Shown here: in pieces, positions 33,490 through 40,808 of the stretch
Position numbering within the stretch: position 1 is the first letter of the stretch
Layout of the letters: each line of letters opens with the position of its first letter
From: Embleya sp045207655
GTDB taxonomy: Bacteria > Actinomycetota > Actinomycetes > Streptomycetales > Streptomycetaceae
DNA: 64,000 nucleotides
Direction: 5' to 3'
Assembly (NCBI RefSeq): GCF_045207655.1
Contig: NZ_CP108784.1
Span: 3,348,001-3,412,000 of the forward strand
Notes under the pieces: generated by a model
Databases searched by the model: none
What the model was told of the DNA's origin: nothing
Seen by the model: the letters and a program-made list of their open reading frames with translations, nothing else
Translations under genes and position numbers: made by a program

Positions 33490-33945
33490 CCACCGGGCGC
33501 ATGAGGGCAACTCAGCCCGGCCGGCGCTTGAGGCCACCCAGCCCGCCCGGCGCATGAGGGCAACTCAGCCTGCCCGGCGCATGAGGGCAACCCAGCCTGC
33601 CCGGCGCTTGAGGGCAACCCAGCCGGGCCGGCGCTTGAGGCCAACTCAGCCCGGCCGGCGCTTGAGGGCAACCCAGCCCGGCCGGCGCTTGAGGCCAACT
33701 CAGCCCGGCCGGCGCATGAGGCCAACTCAGCCCGGCCGGCGCATGAGGCCAACTCAGCCCGGCCGGCGCATGAGGCCAACTCAGCCCGGCCGGCGCATGA
33801 GGCCAACTCAGCCCGGCCGGCGCATGAGGCCAACTCAGCCCGGCCGGCGCATGAGGCCAACTCAGCCCGGCCGGCGCTTGAGGCCAACTCAGCCCGGGCC
33901 GGCGCTTGAGGCCAACTCAGCCCGGCCGGCGCTTGAGGCCAAAAA
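33490..33945. repeat. 17-copy tandem array of a 27-bp unit
   Basis: Units read GGCCGGCGCWTGAG then GCCAACTCAGCCC (W is A or T), with start points every 27 bp from about 33490 and only two off-register steps (26 and 28 bp). Seventeen units were counted by the position of the WTGAG step from 33501 to 33933; the left four are the most degenerate and the central ones nearly identical. There are no spacers, so it is not CRISPR. It sits between the convergent M6 protease and pncA genes. Because 27 is a multiple of three, all frames stay open, producing spurious ORFs. Related units occur at 38985-39059 and 45679-45818. Confidence 0.9.
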
Positions 33946-33977
33946 AGCCCACCCAACCGCCCACGGCCCGCCCGGCC

Positions 33978-34601
33978 TCAGGGCACCGCCGGCTCGCCCA
34001 CCAGAACCGCCCCCGCCCCCCGAAGCTCGGCGAGCGCCGAGGAGGTCGTCCCCGCCGCCACCCCCGCCGTCAGCCCCAACAACACCCGCGTCGCAAACCC
34101 CTCCCGCACCGCGTCCAACGCGGTCGCCCGCACGCAGTGGTCCGTGGCGATCCCCACCACGTCCACCTGGGTGACCCCGCGCTCCCGCAGCCACTCCGCC
34201 AACGACGTCCCGTCGGCCGCCACCCCCTCGAACCCGCTGTACGCGGCCGCGTGTGCGCCCTTGGAGAAGATCTCCTCGACCCGCCCCGACTCGACCGCCG
34301 ACGCGAACGCCGGGTGGAAGCGCGCGCCCTCGGTACCGGCCACGCAGTGCGTCGGCCAGGTCTCCTCGTAGTCCGGCGTGGCCGAGAAGTGCGCCCCGGG
34401 ATCCACGTGGTGGTCCCGCGTGGCCACGATGTGCGCGTACGCCGGCGTCTCCGCGTGCACGGGGTCCGGCGGCTGCTCGGCCGCGTTGGCCGCGATGTGG
34501 TGTCGGATCGCCTCGGCGACCGCCGCCCCGCCCGCGACCGCGAGGCTGCCTCCCTCGCAGAAGTCGTTCTGTACGTCGACCACGATCAATGCCCGGGTCA
34601 T
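33978..34601 (-). CDS. pncA: Nicotinamidase / isochorismatase-family hydrolase
   Basis: A 207-residue enzyme that converts nicotinamide to nicotinate in NAD salvage. The catalytic triad is visible: Asp in VVDVQNDF, Lys in IFSKGAHAAAYSGFEG, and Cys in GIATDHCVRATALDA. A metal site of the DxHxxH type is near VATRDHHVDPGAHFS. The gene lies 52 bp downstream of pncB on the same strand, so the two consecutive steps of the salvage pathway are made together. ATG at 34601. Confidence 0.93.
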   Translation of the reverse strand: MTRALIVVDVQNDFCEGGSLAVAGGAAVAEAIRHHIAANAAEQPPDPVHAETPAYAHIVATRDHHVDPGAHFSATPDYEETWPTHCVAGTEGARFHPAFASAVESGRVEEIFSKGAHAAAYSGFEGVAADGTSLAEWLRERGVTQVDVVGIATDHCVRATALDAVREGFATRVLLGLTAGVAAGTTSSALAELRGAGAVLVGEPAVP

Positions 34602-34653
34602 CGCCGCCTGCCTCCTCGTGGCGGGTCCGTCGAGTCCGACGAACCGCTCGCGT

Positions 34654-35958
34654 CTACTCGTAGATGGTCGGAAGTACCGGTTCCCCGCGCGAGAGCTGCG
34701 TAGCCGAAAGCGGCAGTTCCTCACGCGAACGCGCGTGTCGGTCCCGCGCCGCCGAGAGCGGCTCGCGGCCCACGATCTCCCCGTTCACCACCAGCGGGAC
34801 CAGCAATTCCCGCTCGCCCGGCACGACTTGCGCGTCGGCCCGGAACGGCCGCAGCACCTCGGCCTCGGCCACCCCGTCCGCGTCGTAGCGCCGCACGGCG
34901 CTCTTGCGGCCGCCGTGGCTCGGCTTGCCCGGCGACTTCTTGGCCACCGGCACCAGCGGTGCGTCCGGCGCGTCGCTCATCGCCCGCGCGACCAGCTTGT
35001 ACACCAGCGACGCGGTCGGCTGCCCCGAACCGGTGACCAACTGGGTGCCGACCCCGTAGGCGTCCACGGGAGCCGCCCGCAGCGAGGCGATCGCGTACTC
35101 GTCGAGGTCGCTGGTGACCACGATCCGGGTCTTGACCGCGCCGAGCTCGTCGAGTTGCGCGCGCACCCGGTGGGCGAGCAGCAGCAGGTCGCCCGAGTCG
35201 AGCCGGACCGCCCCGAGTTCGTGCCCGGCCACCTCCACCGCCGTGCGTACCGCGCTCGCCACGTCGTAGGTGTCCACGAGCAACGTGGTGTCCGCGCCGA
35301 GCGCGGCCACCTGCGCCACGAACGCCTCGCGCTCGTCGTCGTGCAGGAGCGTGAACGCGTGCGCGCTGGTGCCCCGGGTCGGGATGCCGTACCGCTGCCC
35401 GGCGCGCAGGTTCGAGGTGCTCGCGAACCCGCAGATGTACGCGGCGCGCGCGGCGGCCACCGCGGCCTCCTCGTGGGTGCGGCGCGAGCCCATCTCGATG
35501 CACGGCCGCCCGGCGGCGGCCGACGTCATCCGGGAGGCGGCGGCGGCCACCGCGGCGTCGTGGTTGAGGACCGACAGGATCAGCGTCTCCAACACCACCG
35601 CCTCGGCGAAGCTGCCCTCGACCACGATCAGCGGCGACCCCGGGAACCAGCACTCGCCCTCGGCATAGCCCCAGATGTTGCCGGTGAAGCGGTAGCCGGC
35701 CAGCCAGTCCAGCGTCGCCGGGCCGACCACGCCGGCCTCCTCGAGGAAGCGCAGCGTCTCGTCGTCGAAGCGGAAGTTCTCGATGCCGTCGAGCAGCCGC
35801 CCGGTGCCGGCGGTCACGCCGTAGCGCCGGCCGTCCGGCAGCCGGCGGGCGAAGACCTCGAACACCGAACGGCGGTGCGCCGCACCGCTGCGCAGTGCGG
35901 CTTCGAGCATCGTCAGCTCGTAGTGGTCCGTCAGCAAGGCCGTGGTCGCGGTGTCCAT
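34654..35958 (-). CDS. pncB: Nicotinate phosphoribosyltransferase
   Basis: A 434-residue enzyme that joins nicotinate and PRPP to make nicotinate mononucleotide in the Preiss-Handler pathway. Typical segments are LLTDHYELTMLEAAL at the start, MGSRRTHEEAAVAAARAAYI, GTSAHAFTLLHDDE, LVDTYD and the AVRLDSGDL site. It is the first gene of a pncB-pncA pair. A palindromic operator candidate lies 23-37 bp upstream of the ATG at 35958, in the position expected for NAD-responsive control. Confidence 0.96.
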   Translation of the reverse strand: MDTATTALLTDHYELTMLEAALRSGAAHRRSVFEVFARRLPDGRRYGVTAGTGRLLDGIENFRFDDETLRFLEEAGVVGPATLDWLAGYRFTGNIWGYAEGECWFPGSPLIVVEGSFAEAVVLETLILSVLNHDAAVAAAASRMTSAAAGRPCIEMGSRRTHEEAAVAAARAAYICGFASTSNLRAGQRYGIPTRGTSAHAFTLLHDDEREAFVAQVAALGADTTLLVDTYDVASAVRTAVEVAGHELGAVRLDSGDLLLLAHRVRAQLDELGAVKTRIVVTSDLDEYAIASLRAAPVDAYGVGTQLVTGSGQPTASLVYKLVARAMSDAPDAPLVPVAKKSPGKPSHGGRKSAVRRYDADGVAEAEVLRPFRADAQVVPGERELLVPLVVNGEIVGREPLSAARDRHARSREELPLSATQLSRGEPVLPTIYE

Positions 35959-35973
35959 GTCGTCAGCATAACA

Positions 35974-36002
35974 CGATTACTCGTCAGTTTGACGATTACT
36001 CG
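35974..36002. promoter_or_regulatory. Palindromic plus direct-repeat operator candidate upstream of pncB
   Basis: TCGTCA (35981-35986) and TGACGA (35990-35995) form a perfect inverted repeat with a 3-bp centre. The 10-mer CGATTACTCG also occurs twice (35974-35983 and 35993-36002), overlapping it. The site is AT-rich for this genome and lies 16-44 bp before the pncB start. The position suits an NAD-metabolism repressor such as NrtR; assignment to that family is inference. Confidence 0.5.
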
Positions 36003-36069
36003 CAAGAGTGGTGAGCGTCACGGCATTTCACCCGATTATGACCGGATATTCGGGACATCGACGGCCAGG

Positions 36070-36141
36070 CCCTGTCCGGCGGATCCTGGTGGATCGGGCC
36101 GCGTCGTCCGGTGCCGACCCACCAGGATCCGCCGGACAGGG
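36070..36141 (-). terminator. Perfect 23-bp inverted repeat after the SDR gene
   Basis: CCCTGTCCGGCGGATCC extended by TGGTGG (36070-36092) pairs without mismatch with 36119-36141 around a 26-nt loop. It starts two bases past the SDR stop (minus strand), so it would act as a strong terminator there and isolate the upstream region of pncB. The exact 23-bp ends also look like the termini of a tiny 72-bp inverted-repeat element. No U tract is present. Confidence 0.6.
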
Positions 36142-36142
36142 T

Positions 36143-36949
36143 CTAGCCGAGCCGATCCTCCTCCGGCGTCGGCGCCCAGGTCGACCCGTTGATGTGCGTC
36201 CCGCCGCCGACGAACAGCGTGTTGCCGGTGACGTAGCGCGCATCGTCACTGGCCAGGAACAGCGCGGCCCCGCCGATGTCGGTCTCCGGGTCGCCCATCC
36301 GGCCCATCGGGTTGGCCGCCTCGGCGGTCGCGGCGGCCTCCGGGTTCACCTTCGCGAAGGCGGCGAACGCCTCCGTCTTCGCCCCCGGGCAGATGACGTT
36401 GGCCCGGATCTGATGCGGCGCCCACTCGCGGGCGGCCGAGCGGGTGAGCGCGCGCAGCGCCTCCTTGCCGACGTTGTACTCGGCGGTGAACCGGTGCGCG
36501 TTGACCCCGTTCAGGCTGGCGATGTTGATCACGCTGCCGCCACCCGCGTCCCGCATCGGTTCGAACGCCGCGCGCATCGTCCACCACCCGGCCCACAGGG
36601 CCATGTCCAGACCGTGCCGGAACATCTCGTCGGTCTTGTTCTCCAGGCGGTTGATCCGCCCACCGCCCCACGCGTTGTTCACCAGCGTGTCCAGTCGGCC
36701 CCACCGGACCAGCGCGGCCTCGACCAGACCGACCGCGTCCGCCTTGACCGTGACATCGGCGACCACCGCGAGCGTTTCGACGCCGAACGCCTCGGTGATC
36801 TCGGCCGCGACCCGATCCGCCGACTCCGCCCTGATGTCGTTGACCAGGATCCGGCACCCCTCGGCCGCGAACCGCCGGGCGATCCCGCGCCCGATGCCCG
36901 CCCCGGAGCCGGTGATCACCGCGACGTGGTCCTGAAGACGTCCTGCCAT
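36143..36949 (-). CDS. SDR-family oxidoreductase
   Basis: A 268-residue short-chain dehydrogenase. Cofactor motif TGSGAGIGRG (about residues 14-23), NNAWGGG in the position of NNAG, catalytic Ser near INIASLNGVN and the YxxxK pair in AEYNVGKEA are present, and GGGTHINGSTW closes the protein. The reduced or oxidised substrate is unknown. GGGAGG lies about 7 bp before the ATG at 36949. It is followed by a perfect 23-bp hairpin. It is not coupled to its neighbours. Confidence 0.93.
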   Translation of the reverse strand: MAGRLQDHVAVITGSGAGIGRGIARRFAAEGCRILVNDIRAESADRVAAEITEAFGVETLAVVADVTVKADAVGLVEAALVRWGRLDTLVNNAWGGGRINRLENKTDEMFRHGLDMALWAGWWTMRAAFEPMRDAGGGSVINIASLNGVNAHRFTAEYNVGKEALRALTRSAAREWAPHQIRANVICPGAKTEAFAAFAKVNPEAAATAEAANPMGRMGDPETDIGGAALFLASDDARYVTGNTLFVGGGTHINGSTWAPTPEEDRLG

Positions 36950-37058
36950 GGCGCTGCCTCCCACGTTGATCGTTCGACCTCGTGGGTATCCGCAACAGCC
37001 TTGGAAAACAAGGGCTTCCCGGCCCGACCGGACCCGGGCTCCCCGGTGGAACCGCAGG

Positions 37059-37421
37059 TCAGCTCGGCCGCCACTGATGATCACAGTCCCGGCACTTGCG
37101 GTCCCCGTACGGCATCGAGGACACCTTGCCCGAGCCGCACTCCGGGCACGTGGGACCGTCCGCGGCGGTCGGCGGACGCCAGCGCGCGGCGCACGAGCCG
37201 CACACGTAGTCACCGACGATGTCGGTGCTCACCTTGGTGGAACCGCACTTGCCGCACTGCACCTCGACGTGCCGGCGCTTGCGCGGCGCGGCCCGCCCGA
37301 TCGCCGCCTGGCGTTCGCGCTGCGCGGAGAAGCCCCAGTAGGAGCGCAGCCGATCGGCCATGTCCGGACGCAGGTCGGCGCCCGGGCCGACCGGTACCTC
37401 ACCGCGTGGCTGCTCGCTCAT
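37059..37421 (-). CDS. Zinc-ribbon protein
   Basis: A 120-residue protein with two CxxC-type zinc-ribbon pairs: VQCGKCGSTKVSTD with YVCGSCAARW, and PTCPECGSGKVSSM with RKCRDCDHQW. Each ends in a C-x2-C plus aromatic pattern. The N-terminal about 55 residues are charged with a YWGFSAQRERQAA stretch. Such proteins bind nucleic acid or act as small scaffold proteins. ATG at 37421 is used; a GTG at 37430 could add three residues. It does not pair with a recognised partner. Confidence 0.8.
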   Translation of the reverse strand: MSEQPRGEVPVGPGADLRPDMADRLRSYWGFSAQRERQAAIGRAAPRKRRHVEVQCGKCGSTKVSTDIVGDYVCGSCAARWRPPTAADGPTCPECGSGKVSSMPYGDRKCRDCDHQWRPS

Positions 37422-37641
37422 GACCGTCACGGTAGGGCATGCCGGCCGGCGCGCGGAGCCGGTTCACGGCGCGGAAATCCACTCGACTCCGGCGCGAGGG
37501 CGGTTATCGTCGAGGTATGCGGATCCACGGGCAGCGAGCTACCGGCGTCGGGCCGGCGAACCGAGCGCGATAGCGCGGCTCGGCCCGGCTCGGCGTGTGT
37601 GTACTCCCACCGCCCGCTGCTCTCGCGAAGGCCGATTCGCC

Positions 37642-38934
37642 ATGCTCTCCCCGCAGATCCGTTCCACCTTCCTCGATTTCTTCACCACGCGCGGCCACCG
37701 CCTCGTACCGTCCGGGTCGCTGCTGCCGCCCGATCCGAGCCTGCTCGTGTCCAACGCGGGGATGAACCAGTTCAAGCCGTGGTTCCTGGGCGACGTCGAG
37801 CCCGGGTTCCCCCGGGCGACGTCGGTACAAAAGTGCGTACGCACCGTGGACATCGACAACATCGGGCACACCCGCCGGCACTCGACCTTCTTCGAGATGC
37901 TCGGCAACTTCTCCTTCGGCGACTACTTCAAGGAGGAGGCGATCGGGTTCGCGTACGACCTGCTGACCGGCCCCTTCGACCTCTCCCCGGACCGGCTGTG
38001 GATCACCGTGTACGAGGACGACGACGAGTCGGCGCGGATCTGGCGCTCGGTCGGCGTCCCGTCGGCGCGGATCCAACGCCTCGGCGCGGCGGACAACTTC
38101 TGGTCGATGGGCGTACCGGGACCGTGCGGACCCTGCTCCGACGTCACCTACGACCGGGGCCCGGCGTTCGGGCGCGAGGGCGGACCGGCGATCGACCCCG
38201 AGCGCTTCGTCGAACTGTGGAGCCTGGTCTTCATGCGCAGTGTGCGCGGCGAGACCGAGCCCGACGGCGGCTTCCCGGTACTGGGCGACCTCCCGCGCAC
38301 CGGCGTCGACACCGGCCTGGGCCTGGACCGACTCGCGACCGTACTCCAGGGCGTCGACGGCGTCATCGGGACCGACCTGCTGCGCCCCACCCTCACGAGC
38401 GTGGAGGACCTGGCGGGCCGCGAGCACTCCCGCCTCGACCGGGACGACCCCGACCGGGTGTCCTTCGAAGTGGTCACCGACCACGCACGGGCGATCGCGT
38501 TCCTCCTCGCGGACGGCATCCGACCGAGCAAGGAGGGCACGGGGTACGTGCTGCGCCGGCTGATGCGCAGAGCGATCCGACACGGTCGTCGCCTCGGCAT
38601 CCAGGGCCCGATCCTGCCCCCGACCACCGCGAGCGTGGTGGCGAACCTCGGCCCCACCTGGCCCGAACTCACCCAAGCGGCTTCCCTGATCGAATCCGAG
38701 ACCACCCGCGAGGAGGAATCCTTCGACCGCACCCTCACCCGAGGCACCCGCCTCCTCGACAAGGCAATTCGCCGCCGCCTCGAAGCGGGCGAACCCGACC
38801 TCCCCGCGGAAACGATCTTCACCCTCTACGACTCACACGGCTTCCCGCCCGACCTCAGCATCGAAGCAGCCCAAGAATCCGGCCTGACCGTAAACCGATC
38901 CCACCTGACCACCCTCCTCCCCCACCACCCCTGA
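37642..38934 (+). CDS. Alanyl-tRNA-synthetase-like protein, catalytic part only
   Basis: A 430-residue protein matching the N-terminal half of AlaRS: FTTRGHRLVPSGSLLPPDPS, the class II motif 1-like NAGMNQFKPWFLG, motif 2-like KCVRTVDIDNIGHTRRHSTF, FEMLGNFSFGDYFKEEAI, GVDTGLGLDRLATVLQG (motif 3), and a tRNA-recognition helical region. The editing and C-Ala domains of normal AlaRS (about 870 residues) are absent. The ORF ends cleanly with TGA before a 27-bp repeat. Such shortened paralogues may alanylate a special acceptor, act as resistance or biosynthetic enzymes, or be remnants. ATG at 37642 follows a GAAGG site at some distance. Confidence 0.82.
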   Translation: MLSPQIRSTFLDFFTTRGHRLVPSGSLLPPDPSLLVSNAGMNQFKPWFLGDVEPGFPRATSVQKCVRTVDIDNIGHTRRHSTFFEMLGNFSFGDYFKEEAIGFAYDLLTGPFDLSPDRLWITVYEDDDESARIWRSVGVPSARIQRLGAADNFWSMGVPGPCGPCSDVTYDRGPAFGREGGPAIDPERFVELWSLVFMRSVRGETEPDGGFPVLGDLPRTGVDTGLGLDRLATVLQGVDGVIGTDLLRPTLTSVEDLAGREHSRLDRDDPDRVSFEVVTDHARAIAFLLADGIRPSKEGTGYVLRRLMRRAIRHGRRLGIQGPILPPTTASVVANLGPTWPELTQAASLIESETTREEESFDRTLTRGTRLLDKAIRRRLEAGEPDLPAETIFTLYDSHGFPPDLSIEAAQESGLTVNRSHLTTLLPHHP

Positions 38935-38984
38935 CCCCACCCGAGCCCCCACCTCAGCCCGCCCGGGCATCGAACCACTCGTCC

Positions 38985-39059
38985 CGGGCGGGACACGAGG
39001 CCACTCAGCCGGCCGGCACATGAGGCCACTCAGCCCGGCCGGCGCATGAGGCCAACCCC
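38985..39059. repeat. Three units of the dispersed 27-bp repeat family
   Basis: Three imperfect units (about 38985-39010, 39011-39036, 39037-39059) match the consensus of the 33.5-kb array. They lie between the AlaRS-like stop and the convergent MmyB regulator stop. As in the other two places, the repeat fills the gap after a gene's 3' end. Confidence 0.75.
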
Positions 39060-39060
39060 G

Positions 39061-40041
39061 TCACTCAACCCAATTCGCATCCGGGGCCACCGCCCCGAAC
39101 AGAACCTGCACCCCCACCACCCGCAGCAACGCCAACCGATCCGCCGCCGAACTTCCGGGCGCAGCCGTGTACACGACCAACCGCTGCCCCGCCTCCACGG
39201 CATCAAGCACCTGGCACCGCAAGGCGATCTCCCCGACCTCCGGATGCCGAATCGTCTCCTCCACCTCACGCCGCCCAGCCACCCCATGCCCAGCCACCCC
39301 AGGCCGCGCATCCACCCCAGGCCGCACGTCCCCCTCAGACCGCCCGTCCCCTTCGGACCGCCCGTCCACCCCAGGCCGCCCGTCCACCCCGGGCGGCCAC
39401 GCCCGCCCCTCATCCCACAGCGCCGCGAACTCCGCCGACTCCGAGCGCAACCGCGCCACCAGCGCCGCCGGTCGAGCGTCGTCCCTCCGCACCTCACCGG
39501 CGGCACGCAGATCCGCCACGTAAGCCCGGGACATCGCCTCCGCGTCCACCGCCCGATAGCGCACCCGCGAAGCCGGCTCGGTGAACCACCGCACCAGGAG
39601 GTTGCGCCCGACGTTCGGCCCCATCAGCGCCACCGCCATCGCGTTCTGCGCCAGCACGTCGCCCAGATCCGACAGCACCTGCGCCGGTACGTCGTGCAAC
39701 CGGTCGAGCATCAGCAACAGCGCCGGCGACACGTGCTCGTCGCACCCCGACGACCGTCCCGGCGGCAGCTGCCCGGCCAGGTGGAAGAGATGATCGCGGC
39801 CGGCCCGGTCCAGCCGCAGCGCGCGGGCCAGCGCGGCGAGAAGTTGCGGCGACGGATTGGGACCCCGGTTCTGTTCCAGCCGCGCGTAGTAGTCGACCGA
39901 CATCCCGGCCAGCCGCGCGACCTCCTCGCGCCGCAGCCCGGCGGTTCGTCGCCGGGCCCCGTCGGGCAGCCCCACATCCGCCGGGGAGAGCCGGCCGCGG
40001 CTGCACACCAGGAAGTCGGCCAGTTCGCGTCGATCGTTCAT
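39061..40041 (-). CDS. XRE-family regulator with MmyB-like ligand domain
   Basis: A 326-residue regulator. The helix-turn-helix (GLRREEVARLAGMSVDYYAR, then LEQNRGPNPSPQLLAALARA) is in the first 80 residues. An MmyB-like domain (about 95-326) follows that in relatives binds a small ligand such as a fatty acid. The middle of this domain (about 215-255) has a low-complexity insertion with repeated PGVDGR, SEGDGR and PGVDAR units that would interrupt the usual fold between the helical and the C-terminal parts. Genes of this type generally regulate a divergent or neighbouring oxidoreductase. ATG at 40041. Confidence 0.88.
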   Translation of the reverse strand: MNDRRELADFLVCSRGRLSPADVGLPDGARRRTAGLRREEVARLAGMSVDYYARLEQNRGPNPSPQLLAALARALRLDRAGRDHLFHLAGQLPPGRSSGCDEHVSPALLLMLDRLHDVPAQVLSDLGDVLAQNAMAVALMGPNVGRNLLVRWFTEPASRVRYRAVDAEAMSRAYVADLRAAGEVRRDDARPAALVARLRSESAEFAALWDEGRAWPPGVDGRPGVDGRSEGDGRSEGDVRPGVDARPGVAGHGVAGRREVEETIRHPEVGEIALRCQVLDAVEAGQRLVVYTAAPGSSAADRLALLRVVGVQVLFGAVAPDANWVE

Positions 40042-40808
40042 GCCCTCAGGATCGGCGCTCCCGAGCCCGGTAACCAGGGACCACTTGTCCCTGGATCGGC
40101 AGTCCCCGGTTGAGTAATCCACAGGGACGCGCGCAGTGATCGAAGGCCGCGTTCACGCGCCGTGATCGCGCGGTCGAGTCCGGGGTCAGGCGGCGCGGCG
40201 GATCGCGGTGACGAGTCGGGCGGTGGCCTGGGCGCGTGCCTGTCGACGCCGGCGCAGCGCGATCGCCGCGACCCGTACCTCTCGACTGTCCCGCTTCTCC
40301 ACGACCGCCACCTCCATCCGAACCCGCCCCGCCCGAGAGGGCGGCACCGTACGCCCCAACAGGAGCGACACCAGCAAATCTAGGCGCCGTACCCCCATCC
40401 GGGCGTCGGCCGGGAGTGCCGATCGGGCCTACTACCCCAGGACGACCCGAACCCCGAGCTACCCCCGAGGCATGCCCCCTCAGGAGTACGTGGTGGGACT
40501 TCCAAAGGACCAACACCGTCCCGAACCACCACAACCGGCCACCGCACCCGACCCACCGCACCGAGCCCCTACGGAGCCCCGACGGAGCCCCGACCAGGCC
40601 GGTGACCAAGCCCGTGTCCGAGCCACGACCGGACCGCTCGGCTACCCAGCCCGTGCCCCAGCCGCTCGCGTGCCCGAGGCGCATGCCGGCCAGAGGCCGG
40701 GCCCGTCGCGACCCCGTCCCGAACCAAGCCCCGCCACCCACGTCACCACAGCCCGCACACCACGACCCGACGACCCGAGGACCCGACATCCCCACGTCCC
40801 GGCCCCGC
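40042..40808. other. Long non-coding stretch upstream of the MmyB regulator
   Basis: About 770 bp contain no gene that I can support. A minus-strand ORF of 70 codons (40186-40398, MGVRRLDLLVSLLLGRTVPP start) is possible but lacks a ribosome binding site and is basic and low-complexity. The stretch 40440-40800 is Pro/Arg-codon-like filler rich in CCCGAC and ACC repeats, with no clear open frame preference. It should hold the promoter of the MmyB gene near 40042-40140. Confidence 0.4.

Noticed and set aside
33490..33945. CRISPR-like array
   Set aside because: Units are contiguous 27-bp tandem copies with no unique spacers and no cas genes nearby.
33348..34174. Arg/Pro/Gln-rich repeat protein (MRPTQPGRR repeats)
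   Set aside because: It is the translation of the 27-bp array, which stays open in all frames; no start site or protein character supports it.
40236..40800. Plus-strand Pro/Arg-rich ORF in the 40-kb gap
   Set aside because: Low-complexity composition, no ribosome binding site, and it continues into the antisense of the GlcD gene.
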